64,000 bases of DNA from Halorubrum vacuolatum. GTDB taxonomy: Archaea; Halobacteriota; Halobacteria; Halobacteriales; Haloferacaceae. Of this stretch, positions 27,747 to 37,408 are shown piece by piece (the first letter of the stretch is position 1; each line of letters starts with the position of its first letter). The notes under the pieces were generated by a model that saw only the letters and a program-made list of their open reading frames with translations, had not been told where the DNA came from and ran no database searches. The stretch covers positions 1-64,000 of the forward strand of contig NZ_FZNQ01000012.1 in NCBI RefSeq assembly GCF_900188065.1. Direction: 5' to 3'. The position numbers were made by a program, and so were the translations under genes.

Positions 27747-29501
27747 TCAATCATCGAGATCACCAACCATCCGATCGTGGACGTCGGGAAACGGCGTCTC
27801 GTCCCGAAGCAGCGCCGTATCCCGATCGATCGCCTCCTCGAAGGTCTCCGGCTCCTCGAGAAGCGCTCGCACGTAGTCGGCGAGCCGCTCGGCCGAGAGG
27901 ATCGGTCCAAGGATGACGTAGTCCGCGCCTTTCGTATACAGTCGGCGGGCGTCATCCTCGGTTTTCGCCTCGAGGATGACCGTCGCGTCGGGCGCGGTCC
28001 CCCGGAGGAGCGCCTTACCGATCTCCAGCTGATCGGACGACGAGAGGACGAAGTCGGCCCGCTTGAGCGCGACGTCCTTCCGGATGGAGCCGCTCGCGAT
28101 GTCGCCGAACACCGCGTCGTAGCCGTTTTCAGTGAGCTCCTCGATGTGGCCGGCCTGTCGGTCGACCACGACGAGATCATCGTAATGGTCCGCCAGAAGC
28201 GTGAGCGCGTTCCGAGTCAACCCGTCGTAGCCGACGACGACGGCGTGGTCCTCGTACTCCCGTTGCTGCTCGGTGAACGTCTCCTCGGCCTCGAACCGTT
28301 CGAGCGACGGCTCCAGCCGGTCGAAGAGGACATCGCCGAACGCGAAGAAGTACACGGAGACGCTCATCGTGATGAGCGCCAACAGGGTCAAAAAGCCGAG
28401 GATCTCCACGCCGATGAACCCGCCGGCGACGGCGGCGACGCCGACGACCACGCCGAACTCGCTGACCTGAATCATGTAGAGGCTTCCGAAGAAGGTCGTC
28501 TCGCGGTCGAACCGCTGCCAATTGAGAAGCGTGAAAAACACCACGAACTTGCCGACCATCAGTACGACCGCCGCGATCACGGCCTCTTCCCAGTAGAACA
28601 GAAGCTCCCCGGCATCGAGGGACAACGCGACCGACGCGAAGAAGATCATCACGAACAGGTCCGTAAGCGGGTTCACCCGGTCCTGCAACTCCTTGCTGTA
28701 TGGAAGCTGCGCGATGGCGACCCCCGCGAGGAAGGCACCCATCTCGATCGAGAGGTACGCCTCCATCCCGAGCGGCGCGAGAAAGAGGTTGATGTTATCC
28801 GAGACGAAGACGAAGAGAAACGCCCACGAGATGGCGACGAGGAAGAACACCTGTCGGTTGTCGGCGATGCGACGGAACAACGGCGGGAGCGCGTACTTGG
28901 AGGCAGCCAGGGCAGCCACGGTGATGAGCGCCACGAGGGCAAGCACGACCGCCAGCGTCGTCGCGACCTCGGTCGCGCTCTCGGGGCGACCCGCCGCCAA
29001 CACCGCCAGCAGGATCACGACGACCACGTCCTGAACGAGGAGGACGCCGACGTCGATCTTGCCGTGGAGCGTCGTCGCCTCGTCCAGATCCGTGAGCATC
29101 TTGATCACGACCGCCGTCGAGCTGTACATGACGGCGAGGCCGATGACGATCGACTCCATCGTGCCGAAGCCCAACGCCAGCGAAACGCCGGTTCCGACCG
29201 CCGCCACGGCGGCCATCTGCGGGAGCGAGATCTTGACGATCGGCGCGAGGACGTGTTTGATCTCGTCGATCCGCATCTTGATCCCCAAAAGAAAGAGCAG
29301 AAACGCGAGCCCCAGTTCCGAAAGTGTCTCCGTGAGTTCGGTCACCTCGACCAGTCCGAGAACGACCGGACCGACGATCACCCCTGCGAGAATGTAGGCG
29401 ATGATGGTGGGTTGGCCGGTCTGTCTCGCGAGGAACCCCGCGAGCGTCGCAGCCAGAAGGATGATCGCGAGATCGAGCGACAGTGCTACTTCAGAAACCA
29501 T
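27747..29501 (-). CDS. CPA2-family cation/proton antiporter with RCK-like C-terminus
   Basis: A 584-residue KefB-type antiporter, first of a tandem pair. The membrane region (about 1-400) includes LAFLLFLLGIKMRIDEIK and a GQPTIIAYILAGVIVGP loop typical of the family. The C-terminal RCK-like domain begins HAVVVGYDGLTRNAL: the usual GxGxxG loop is GYDGLT and lacks the second glycine pair, so nucleotide binding may be altered. It shares the fold and order of the downstream antiporter but not close sequence. Together they may handle cytoplasmic K+ in a high-salt organism. Confidence 0.88.
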   Translation of the reverse strand: MVSEVALSLDLAIILLAATLAGFLARQTGQPTIIAYILAGVIVGPVVLGLVEVTELTETLSELGLAFLLFLLGIKMRIDEIKHVLAPIVKISLPQMAAVAAVGTGVSLALGFGTMESIVIGLAVMYSSTAVVIKMLTDLDEATTLHGKIDVGVLLVQDVVVVILLAVLAAGRPESATEVATTLAVVLALVALITVAALAASKYALPPLFRRIADNRQVFFLVAISWAFLFVFVSDNINLFLAPLGMEAYLSIEMGAFLAGVAIAQLPYSKELQDRVNPLTDLFVMIFFASVALSLDAGELLFYWEEAVIAAVVLMVGKFVVFFTLLNWQRFDRETTFFGSLYMIQVSEFGVVVGVAAVAGGFIGVEILGFLTLLALITMSVSVYFFAFGDVLFDRLEPSLERFEAEETFTEQQREYEDHAVVVGYDGLTRNALTLLADHYDDLVVVDRQAGHIEELTENGYDAVFGDIASGSIRKDVALKRADFVLSSSDQLEIGKALLRGTAPDATVILEAKTEDDARRLYTKGADYVILGPILSAERLADYVRALLEEPETFEEAIDRDTALLRDETPFPDVHDRMVGDLDD

Positions 29502-30018
29502 CGAATACAGGCCGTTTTCTGTGGAATATGATAGGTATTTCGGTGCCCCAACCACGACGTGGCCCGACGGCGACGCGAAGGGGTCGTCGGTCAGTGTCGG
29601 CAAACGGATTCGGATACGGGCCTTTTATATCCCAAAGCGGGATACTCCGTCCGTGGTGGCGATGACGATTCAGTTACCCCCACTGAGCCCCGTGTGACGA
29701 TCAGTTTCGACCGAGCCACCACCGCGATACGGCGAGCGACCGGTATTCTCAACACATCCTGTATGAGACGTTTCCGAGAATGTCCGCCCGGAACACTAAC
29801 GACCGGTCTCATCTCCGGCGGCGTGCCGTGTCGACCGGGAAACCCTCGTGCCGGGCGACCGCCTTACGTGGCGGCGGGCGCGTCGCGAACGCGACGGGTC
29901 TGTCACGTGCCTGGGTTCTCCGCGTGTTCATCGCTCCCGTTCGGGATCACTCGCGCGGGGACTTGGTGGCACGCAACTCCATATTCGTCGCCGCCGGGGT
30001 TAAAAACCTCGTTCGTCG
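29502..30018. other. Large intergenic interval, no gene supported
   Basis: Plus-strand frames here (such as 29559-30077 and 29780-30130) are Arg/Ser-rich and unlike halophile proteins. AT-rich runs near 29620-29635 (ccttttatatccc) could be a promoter, but nothing is well placed after it. I see no tRNA, palindrome or repeat of note. An uncalled small RNA is possible. Confidence 0.45.
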
Positions 30019-31692
30019 CTACTCACCCTTCTCGCTCCCGGCGACGATCGTCTCAGCGCCCTCGCGCGGTTCGTTGACCGAGACGGGGTCGATGCGCTTG
30101 CGACGGCCGTCGACCTCCGAGAGGAGATAGACCAGCCCGACGAGCGCCAACGCCCCGATGGGCAGGAGCACGAACGGCGTCACACCGGTGAACCCCCAAG
30201 CCAGAAGCAGGAGCACGACCACGACGCCCACCGTGACGGCGTAATAGAGCTGGGTCCGGACGTGGTCGATGAGGTCCGCGCCGGTAAAGGTCGCCGACAG
30301 CACGGAGGTATCGGAGATCGGCGAACTGTGGTCGCCGAGGATCGCCCCCGAGAAGATCACGCCGACCATCACGGCGACGAGGGTGTGCCCCTCCGCGCCG
30401 CCGCCGCTGATCTGCCAGGCGACCGGGATCGCGATCGGGGTCATGATCCCCATCGTTCCCCACGAGGTCCCCGTCGAGAAGGCGATGAAGCCGGCGACGA
30501 GGAAGACGAGCGCGGGGAGTAACTCGACGGAGACAGCCCCGACGGCTATCGCCGCGACGTAATCGCCCGTACCGAGCGCGCCGATGGTTTCGCCGATCCC
30601 CCACGCGAGCACGAGGATGGAGACCGCGGTGATCATGATCCCGAACCCGTCGATGGTGTACGCCGTGGCCTCGCCGACGCCGAAGATGTCGTAGACCTTG
30701 CCGAGCAGGAACCCGGTCGCGACCATCGCGAACGAGCCGATCATCAGCGCGGTCTCGTAGGCGGCATCGAGCGTGGCATCCCAGAGCAGACCACCCGCAC
30801 CCTCAACGTCGCCCGCGATGAGGTCCGCCACGAACGCGCCGACGGAGAACCCGCCGGTCCACAGCGCGGTCGCGAGCGTCATCACGATCAGCACCGCGAC
30901 AGGTGCGAAGAAGTTGATGAGCCGAGGGGTCGACGCCGGCGGCTCGCCGAGTTCGGCGGCGACATCCTGCATCGGGACGGCGTCGTCGCGGGTGACCTTG
31001 CCCGTCGTCCACGAGCGGTGTTCCGCGGTCAACATCTCGCCGTAATCGCGACCCCAGACGACGATGATGGCGACCATCACGATGGCGAGGATGGCGTACA
31101 TGTTGAACGGGATGGCCGAGAGGAAGACCTCGAAGGTGCTCGGCCGATCGGCGGCGTCGACGCCGGCGGCCTCGTACCCGTCGACGATGAGCGAGAGCTG
31201 AAACGCGACCCACGAGGAGATGCCGATGGTCGCGACGGGGGCGGCCGTGGAGTCGACGATGTAGGAGAGCTTCTCACGGGAGATCCGCAACGAATCGGAG
31301 ACGTCCTTCATCGCGGACCCGACGATCGCCGTGTTCGCGTAATCGTCGAAGAACATGGCTAAGCCGAGTATCCATGCGGCGAGTCCGGCCTTTCGTGGGG
31401 TATCGAGCCGTGTTAACGCCCAGTTCCTGACCGCGTAGGTCCCCCCGAGGTTCCATACCATGGCGACCCCGGAGCCGAGGAGGAGCGTGAACACGATGAT
31501 GGTCGCGTGGAAGTCGTCGGCTATCGCGTCGACGATCCACTCGAACGTCTGGACGATCCCGAGTCCCCCGGTGTAGATCACTGCCCCGGCCCAGATGCCG
31601 AGGAACAGCGACAGCACCGCCTTTCGTGTGAGTATCGCCAACACGATCGCGAGCAACGGCGGCACGACCGAGAGCGCTCCAAAGTCGGACAT
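30019..31692 (-). CDS. NhaC-family Na+/H+ antiporter
   Basis: A 557-residue multi-spanning membrane protein of the NhaC superfamily (Na+/H+ or malate/lactate-type antiporters). Signature segments include FFDDYANTAIVGSAM, which carries conserved acids in membrane helices, the FSTGTSWGTMGIMTPI re-entrant loop and SPISDTSVLSAT near the end. At least 10 hydrophobic helices and a short acidic tail are present. It stands alone between the CPA2 antiporters and asd, within a 6-kb ion-transport block. The coupling ion and possible organic substrate are not resolved. Confidence 0.9.
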   Translation of the reverse strand: MSDFGALSVVPPLLAIVLAILTRKAVLSLFLGIWAGAVIYTGGLGIVQTFEWIVDAIADDFHATIIVFTLLLGSGVAMVWNLGGTYAVRNWALTRLDTPRKAGLAAWILGLAMFFDDYANTAIVGSAMKDVSDSLRISREKLSYIVDSTAAPVATIGISSWVAFQLSLIVDGYEAAGVDAADRPSTFEVFLSAIPFNMYAILAIVMVAIIVVWGRDYGEMLTAEHRSWTTGKVTRDDAVPMQDVAAELGEPPASTPRLINFFAPVAVLIVMTLATALWTGGFSVGAFVADLIAGDVEGAGGLLWDATLDAAYETALMIGSFAMVATGFLLGKVYDIFGVGEATAYTIDGFGIMITAVSILVLAWGIGETIGALGTGDYVAAIAVGAVSVELLPALVFLVAGFIAFSTGTSWGTMGIMTPIAIPVAWQISGGGAEGHTLVAVMVGVIFSGAILGDHSSPISDTSVLSATFTGADLIDHVRTQLYYAVTVGVVVVLLLLAWGFTGVTPFVLLPIGALALVGLVYLLSEVDGRRKRIDPVSVNEPREGAETIVAGSEKGE

Positions 31693-31895
31693 ACCGACCT
31701 ACTGTGACCCGGGGGTTGATAAATGATCCTACGGATCTCCTCTGAGACGGCCAGATAACCGACCGATCGCTGTCGATTACGCCGTTTCCCCTGAGACACG
31801 CCACCATTCTTCCGGGAAATCCGACGATCCGTCGGTTCGTCCCTCGCCGGTGCCTATCCGAACGCACTTACGTGGCTGTGACACAGTGTCGTGCA

Positions 31896-32939
31896 ATGTC
31901 CGTACGAGTCGGCATCCTCGGCGCCACCGGTGCCGTGGGCCAGCGATTCATCCAACTGCTCGATGACCACCCGACCTTCGAACTCGCCGCCGTCACCGCG
32001 AGCGCGTCGAGCGTCGGGAAACCGTATCGTGAGGCGGCCAAGTGGCGGGTCGACACGGCAATTCCGGATGACGTTGCCGATATGGAAGTCCGCGCGACCG
32101 ACCCGGAGGCGATCGCGGATGCGAACGTCGACCTCCTGTTCTCCTCGTTGCCATCGGGGGTTGCCACCGAAGTCGAGCCGGCATTCCTGCAGGAGGGATA
32201 CGTCGTCTCCTCGAACTCCTCGAACGACCGCATGGCTCCCGACGTCCCGCTCACGATCCCGGAGATCAATCCCGAACATCTCGGCCTCATCGACGTCCAG
32301 CGCGACGAGCGCGGCTGGGACGGCGCGCTCGTGAAGAACCCGAACTGCTCGACGATCACGATGGTACCGACGCTCGCGGCGCTCGATTCGTTCGGGTTGG
32401 AAAGCGTCCACGTCTCGACGCTGCAGGCGGTCTCCGGTGCCGGCTACTCCGGTGTCACGTCGATGGAGATCATCGACAACGCGATCCCGCATATCGGCGG
32501 GGAGGAGGAAAAGATGGAGACGGAGTCCAGAAAGCTCCTCGGCGCGTTCGACGGCGCGGGGATCGAATTACATGACGCGGACGTCGTCGCCTCCTGTAAC
32601 CGGATCCCGACGCTCGACGGCCACCTCGAAAACGTCTTCGCGGCGCTCTCGGAGGATCCCTCGCCGGCGGAGGTTCGTGCGGCGATGCGTGACCTCCCGA
32701 GCGCAGACCTCCACAGTTCCCCCGATCAACTTATCAAGGTCTTCGACGACGAGAACCCCGACCGACCGCAGCCGCGTCTCGACCGCACGTATGCCGGTGG
32801 GATGGGCGTCGTCGCCGGCGGTGTACAGACGACCTACGAAGGAGTCGCGTACAACTGTCTCGCACACAACACCATCCGCGGTGCAGCCGGAGCATCGGTG
32901 TTGAACGGCGAACTGCTCGTCAAGGAAGGCTACGTCTGA
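31896..32939 (+). CDS. asd: Aspartate-semialdehyde dehydrogenase
   Basis: A 347-residue NADPH enzyme that makes aspartate semialdehyde for threonine, methionine and lysine synthesis. The nucleotide loop GATGAVGQRF lies at 9-18 and the catalytic C151 in NPNCSTITM. The IPEINPEHL and AGYSGVTSMEIIDN blocks match the archaeal/fungal subclass. The start at 31896 (MSVRVGILGA) begins at the first strand, eight codons after an in-frame earlier ATG. It is a single-gene unit converging on the fatty-acid enzyme gene. Confidence 0.95.
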   Translation: MSVRVGILGATGAVGQRFIQLLDDHPTFELAAVTASASSVGKPYREAAKWRVDTAIPDDVADMEVRATDPEAIADANVDLLFSSLPSGVATEVEPAFLQEGYVVSSNSSNDRMAPDVPLTIPEINPEHLGLIDVQRDERGWDGALVKNPNCSTITMVPTLAALDSFGLESVHVSTLQAVSGAGYSGVTSMEIIDNAIPHIGGEEEKMETESRKLLGAFDGAGIELHDADVVASCNRIPTLDGHLENVFAALSEDPSPAEVRAAMRDLPSADLHSSPDQLIKVFDDENPDRPQPRLDRTYAGGMGVVAGGVQTTYEGVAYNCLAHNTIRGAAGASVLNGELLVKEGYV

Positions 32940-32993
32940 GCCGGCTCCGTCTACACCGGCTTCGTCTCCATCGAATACGGCCGGGGGGTAGGG

Positions 32994-34991
32994 TTATTTC
33001 CCCTTGAAGTCCGGATCGCCGTCGCCCATGAACGCCGTGATCCCCTCCATGACGTCCTCGGTGTTCATGATGTGGCCGAACGCCTGTGCTTCGATCGCGA
33101 GGCCGGCCTCCCCGTCCGTGCGCCCGGCGTGCATCGCACGCTTGGTGTATCGCTGGGCGATCGGGGGCCCGGCGGCAAGGTCGGCCGCCAACTCCCACGC
33201 CCGATCCGCAAGGGCGTCGTTGTCGACGACCTCGTTTATAAAGCCGTAGTCGGCCATCGTCTCTGCATCGTAGCGGTCGGCGGTGAAGATGATCTCCTTC
33301 GCGCGCCCCTCACCGACGATCCGTGCGAGCCGCTGGGTGCCACCCCAGCCGGGAAGCAGCCCGAGGTTGTGTTCCGGTTGGCCCAGTTCGGAGCGCTCGG
33401 AGGCGACTCGAAGGTCCGCACACGTCGCAAGCTCCATCCCGCCACCCAGACAGTAGCCGTCTATCCCGGCGACGACCGGCTTGTCCATCGCTTCGAGCTT
33501 TCCGAACGTCCGTTGACCCCGCCGTGAGATCTCCACGGCCAGGATCGGGTCCGCCCCGCCGGCCGCCATGCTCTGGACGTCCGCGCCGGCCGAAAACGCC
33601 CGATCGCCGACCCCCGTCAAGAGGACCGCCCGGACGTCGTCATCGGCACCGAGCCGGTCGATCGCGTCGCCCAGTTCGTCGAGCAACTCGTCACTGATCG
33701 TGTTCATGCGGTGTGGCCGGTCGATCTGGATGTGACCCACCCGCTCCGAGATCGTCACGGCAAGCGTGTCGTAGTCGAAGCCGTCTCCTTCGACGGTTCC
33801 GGAATCGTCGGAACCGCCGGAACCACCGGACCCATGAAAGCCCCCGTCCTCGGCGGCCTCACGAAGCGCCGGAACCACATCATAGCGTGCCTCTCCGGTC
33901 GCGTCCGCCAGCCCATCAAGGGTCTCGGTCAAGGTTTCGAGCCCCGCTGAATCCGCGAGTTTCGCCGGCCCGTCCGGGAACCCACCACCCAGCATGACGG
34001 CCCGGTCGATCGCATCCGCGTCTGCGACGTCGTTGCCGATCAAGCCGGCGACCTCGTTGGCCATCACCGCGAGCAAGCGGCGTTCGACCCCTTCATCGAT
34101 CGCGTCCGTCGGGATGTTCACACCGCCGTTTTCATACTCGTAAAAACCGACACCCGTCTTCTTGCCGAGGTCACCGGCCTCGACCTTTTCAGCGAGGAGC
34201 GGACACGGCCGATAGGCGTCACCCAACTCGCCGTGCATATACTCGAGGACGTGATAGCCGACGTCGATGCCGACCTGATCGGCGAGTTCGAACGCCCCCA
34301 TCGGGAGGCCGAGCCCGTACTTCGTCGTCGCATCGACGGTCTCGATGTTCGCATCGCCGGATTCGACGATCCATGCCGCCTCGTTCATCAGCGGGACGAG
34401 GATCCGGTTCACGATGAAGCCGGGACTGTCCTTATGGACGCGGACGGGCGTTTTGTCCATCTCCTCGGCGAGTGCCTCGATCAACGAAAGGGTGGCCTCG
34501 TCGGTGTGCGCTCCGGCGATGACCTCGACGAGCGGCATCCGGATCGGCGGGTTGAAAAAGTGCATCCCACAGAATCGTTCGGATCGCTCGGTCACCTCCG
34601 AGAGGTCGGTGATCGACAGGCTCGACGTGTTCGTGGCGAAAACGGTCCGATCCGGCGCGTACGACTCCAGGTCGGCGTACACCTCCTGTTTGATCTCCAT
34701 CTTCTCCGGGACGGCCTCTATCACGACATCCACGTCCGCGACGGCCGCTTCGAGGTCGACGAGCGGCTCGATCCGTTCGAGTGCGGCATCGGCCTCCTCG
34801 TCGTTGATGCGGTCCTTCTCGGCGAGCTTTCCGAGCGACCACTCGATCTGATCGTACCCGTTCTGGACGAACTCCTCGTTGATATCGCGCAGCGTCACGT
34901 CATAGCCGGCGAGCGCGGCGACCTCCGCGATGCCGTGACCCATGTTTCCGGCGCCGAGTACGGCCACTCGCTGGACGTCTTCAAGCTCCAT
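32994..34991 (-). CDS. 3-hydroxyacyl-CoA dehydrogenase / enoyl-CoA hydratase fusion
   Basis: A 665-residue bifunctional beta-oxidation enzyme. The dehydrogenase comes first: Rossmann loop GAGNMGHGI at 14-22, then NTSSLSI and the catalytic-His region FCGMHFFNPP. A flexible GSGGSGGSDDSG linker near 390-410 leads to a crotonase domain with GGGMELATCADLR and the second-Glu block GQPEHNLGLLPGWGGTQRL. Both crotonase glutamates are thus present. This order is the reverse of bacterial FadB and matches archaeal crotonyl-CoA hydratase/3-hydroxybutyryl-CoA dehydrogenases. The start at 34991 (MELEDVQRVAVLGAG) gives the expected N-terminus. Confidence 0.93.
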   Translation of the reverse strand: MELEDVQRVAVLGAGNMGHGIAEVAALAGYDVTLRDINEEFVQNGYDQIEWSLGKLAEKDRINDEEADAALERIEPLVDLEAAVADVDVVIEAVPEKMEIKQEVYADLESYAPDRTVFATNTSSLSITDLSEVTERSERFCGMHFFNPPIRMPLVEVIAGAHTDEATLSLIEALAEEMDKTPVRVHKDSPGFIVNRILVPLMNEAAWIVESGDANIETVDATTKYGLGLPMGAFELADQVGIDVGYHVLEYMHGELGDAYRPCPLLAEKVEAGDLGKKTGVGFYEYENGGVNIPTDAIDEGVERRLLAVMANEVAGLIGNDVADADAIDRAVMLGGGFPDGPAKLADSAGLETLTETLDGLADATGEARYDVVPALREAAEDGGFHGSGGSGGSDDSGTVEGDGFDYDTLAVTISERVGHIQIDRPHRMNTISDELLDELGDAIDRLGADDDVRAVLLTGVGDRAFSAGADVQSMAAGGADPILAVEISRRGQRTFGKLEAMDKPVVAGIDGYCLGGGMELATCADLRVASERSELGQPEHNLGLLPGWGGTQRLARIVGEGRAKEIIFTADRYDAETMADYGFINEVVDNDALADRAWELAADLAAGPPIAQRYTKRAMHAGRTDGEAGLAIEAQAFGHIMNTEDVMEGITAFMGDGDPDFKGK

Positions 34992-35136
34992 GCTCCACCG
35001 GTCGGAACCGTCCCGATTGAACGTTTCTCTTTTCAGAACGAGAAACACTCTTACTGTTTATTTTCTGCGTCGACCCATCGAGTGCTTCGGGGTCGACGAA
35101 ACCGGTATCCTTCACGGAGGAGAACAGCGACCCAGT

Positions 35137-35745
35137 ATGGACACACGATCCGGCTCCAGGGCGGCCGTTGAGGCGGTGTTGCGTGAGGATCCAGTGATGG
35201 ACCGGTTGCTCGACGAGCACGGTTGGCTCCCCATCGTCCCCGCCGAGAACGAGTTCGGGCGGCTTTGTCGGTCGATCATCAATCAGCAGCTCTCGACGGC
35301 TTCGGCGGCGGCGATCCGCGAGCGGGTGCTTTCGGTGCTGGCGGACGAGGTCACGCCGGCGCGCGTCCTCGCCGCCGATGAGGATCGGCTGCGGGAGGCA
35401 GGGCTCAGCGCGACGAAGCTTCGGTACCTCCGCTCGGCGGCGACCGCGTTCTCCGAGCGTGATCTGTCCCGTGAAGGCCTTAGCGAATTGGACGACGACG
35501 CGGTCATCGAGGAGCTCACGACGATCACGGGCGTCGGCGAGTGGACTGCCCGGATGTACCTCATCTTTGCGCTGGGACGCGAGGACGTGCTGCCGCTCGG
35601 CGACTTGGCGGTTCGTCGCGGGATCGAGGCGCTTTACGCCGACGGCGAGGAACTCACGCGATCGGAGATGCGGGCGATCGCCGACGGGTGGCGACCGTAT
35701 CGGAGCTATGCGACCCGTTACGTGTGGGCGGACTACGAATCGTGA
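35137..35745 (+). CDS. DNA-3-methyladenine glycosylase, HhH-GPD family (AlkA-like)
   Basis: A 202-residue base-excision glycosylase. The helix-hairpin-helix is TITGVGEWTARM (about 129-140), followed by the catalytic aspartate D156 in LPLGDLAVRRG. The early helix RLCRSIINQQLS is also a family hallmark. There are no Cys residues for an iron-sulfur cluster, so it is AlkA/MagIII-like rather than Nth-like. The start at 35137 is chosen because residues encoded upstream are basic, non-conserved and overlap the divergent gene. It is divergent from the 3-hydroxyacyl-CoA dehydrogenase fusion. Confidence 0.9.
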   Translation: MDTRSGSRAAVEAVLREDPVMDRLLDEHGWLPIVPAENEFGRLCRSIINQQLSTASAAAIRERVLSVLADEVTPARVLAADEDRLREAGLSATKLRYLRSAATAFSERDLSREGLSELDDDAVIEELTTITGVGEWTARMYLIFALGREDVLPLGDLAVRRGIEALYADGEELTRSEMRAIADGWRPYRSYATRYVWADYES

Positions 35746-35938
35746 GACGTGGCATACACCGATAGTATCCTTGGCGAACAGCCGACATCAGGCGGGCCGT
35801 GTGTGTTACTACGGAGTACATACCACGCGACGGCGACGTCGGACACCCGCGGACCGCCACGTGGCCATCGTCAGGACATAGGGCGGTTGGCCGCGTGCTT
35901 GTATATAAATCCTGTTCGCTTCGTCGTCCAACTGGTAT

Positions 35939-35943
35939 AAAAA
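35939..35943 (-). terminator. Oligo-U signal after the RimK-retropepsin gene
   Basis: On the minus strand, GC-rich sequence after the stop codon at 35960 runs into CGCTTTTTATAC. The TTTTT run 17 bases past the stop fits oligo-U-dependent archaeal termination. Confidence 0.35.
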
Positions 35944-35959
35944 GCGTTCGCCGGGGGGC

Positions 35960-37309
35960 CTACTCCTCTTCGAGAACCGGCCCGTCCTCCCGCTCAGCAG
36001 GTTCGGCGTCGACCCGCTTCCGGACGTCGACGCGGTACTGCTCGAGGATGTCCCGGCCGAGAAGCAGCGGGTACTCCATGTGCCCGCGGTCCTCGACGCT
36101 CGCGGTGACGGTATGCTGGTTGCCGCCGACGCCGATGACGAGGTCGACCACGGGGCGGGCCTTGCCGCTCCGAACGCTTCCCGATTTCACCCGCGTCATG
36201 CTCTTTATCGGCCCGGCGCCGATCTCCGCGGCGAGTTTCGTATCGATGCTCGTTCGGGTCGCCCCCGTGTCGGACTTCGCGAGCGCCTGCGTCGACCCGG
36301 ATGTGCCGGTCACGACGACCTCCTCGATGTAGCCGATGACGGGGAGTTCGTCGGGCTGTGGTCGCGGCTTCGGTGCACACGACGGGCGGGAGTCATCAAG
36401 GGTCCGTGCGAGCTGTTCGACGGTCGTCTCATCCACCGTGCCGTCGACCGTCTCGATAGCGAGTTTGGCGATGTACGGTGCCGGCGATCGGCCGGTCGCT
36501 TTATGTAACCCCTTGAACCCGGCGGTCGGGTTGACTTCGAGCACGTACCAGCCGTCGTATCCCTCGACGAGGTCGACGCCCGCGTAATCGAGTCCCATCA
36601 CCTCGGCCGCATACAGCGCCGTTTCAGCCGCCTCTTTCGGCATATCCTCGGTCGCGTCCTCGACGGCACCGCCCAGCGCGACGTTCGTCCGCCAGTCGCC
36701 TTCGGGCGCATAGCGGTACATCGATCCGACGATCTCCTCGCCGACGACGTAGACCCGGAGGTCCCGGTGCTTCTTGTCGTCCCGGTCGATGAGCTGTTGG
36801 AGGAACGCCTGTCGATTCCCGACCTTCGGGTTGACGCGCTCGGTGAGGTCAACCTTCCACGTACCCCCGCCGTGGGTGCCGATCGCCGTTTTATAAACGC
36901 CGACCTCGCCGAACCGTTCGCGGTCCTCGTTGAGCCGGTCGTTCGAGAGCGCGAGCAGCGCGTCGGGGACCCGGATGTTCCAATCGGCGAGATTGGCGGC
37001 GGTCGCGAACTTATGGATGGACGCGAGGACGGCGTCCGGCTCGTTCAGCATCGGCCGGATGCGCTCGAAGGTCGCCGCAAGCCCGAGCAGCTCAGCTGGC
37101 TGTCCGGTGTTCGACAGCAGGAGTCGGTTTGCGATCACGTCGACGGCCGGCTCGACATCGACCTCTCCGTCCTCGACGCTTATCGCGGCGTTCTCCTCGC
37201 GTAACCACACCGGTTCGTGGCCGAGGTCCTCGACCGCGTTTAAGATCGCCTTCGTCTCCTTGCTGTTGTGCAGCGACAGCACCCCCACCCGTACCGGATC
37301 AGAAGTCAT
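35960..37309 (-). CDS. RimK-type ATP-grasp ligase fused to a retropepsin-like (DUF785/RimB) domain
   Basis: A 449-residue two-domain protein. The ATP-grasp ligase (about 8-290) contains VYKTAIGTHGGGTW and the metal-binding motif LEVNPTAGF (257-265). RimK-type enzymes add glutamate or similar amino acids to proteins or small molecules. The C-terminal domain (about 320-435) has D347 in KSDTGATRTSID and the closing LLLGRD (415-420), both typical of retropepsin-like RimB/DUF785 proteases. A ligase and a likely protease in one chain could act as writer and eraser of the same modification. It is monocistronic. The target is unknown. Confidence 0.85.
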   Translation of the reverse strand: MTSDPVRVGVLSLHNSKETKAILNAVEDLGHEPVWLREENAAISVEDGEVDVEPAVDVIANRLLLSNTGQPAELLGLAATFERIRPMLNEPDAVLASIHKFATAANLADWNIRVPDALLALSNDRLNEDRERFGEVGVYKTAIGTHGGGTWKVDLTERVNPKVGNRQAFLQQLIDRDDKKHRDLRVYVVGEEIVGSMYRYAPEGDWRTNVALGGAVEDATEDMPKEAAETALYAAEVMGLDYAGVDLVEGYDGWYVLEVNPTAGFKGLHKATGRSPAPYIAKLAIETVDGTVDETTVEQLARTLDDSRPSCAPKPRPQPDELPVIGYIEEVVVTGTSGSTQALAKSDTGATRTSIDTKLAAEIGAGPIKSMTRVKSGSVRSGKARPVVDLVIGVGGNQHTVTASVEDRGHMEYPLLLGRDILEQYRVDVRKRVDAEPAEREDGPVLEEE

Positions 37310-37408
37310 GCACGAGTCTGCACCCGGGGAGGTAAAAATAACGCCGATCGCTTTTTGCGTTTACGCGACTGGTCGTTCTGCCACGCGGTCGCTCACCCAA
37401 TCGAACGG

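Noticed and set aside
27777-29531. 584-codon plus-strand ORF opposite the CPA2 antiporter
   Set aside because: The opposite strand encodes membrane helices and an RCK domain. The plus-strand product is mostly Arg, Glu, Asp and His, as reverse frames of high-GC genes are.
35899-35940. Two TATA-like boxes on the plus strand after the glycosylase
   Set aside because: No plus-strand gene follows. The second box coincides with the T-run expected to end the RimK transcript on the other strand.
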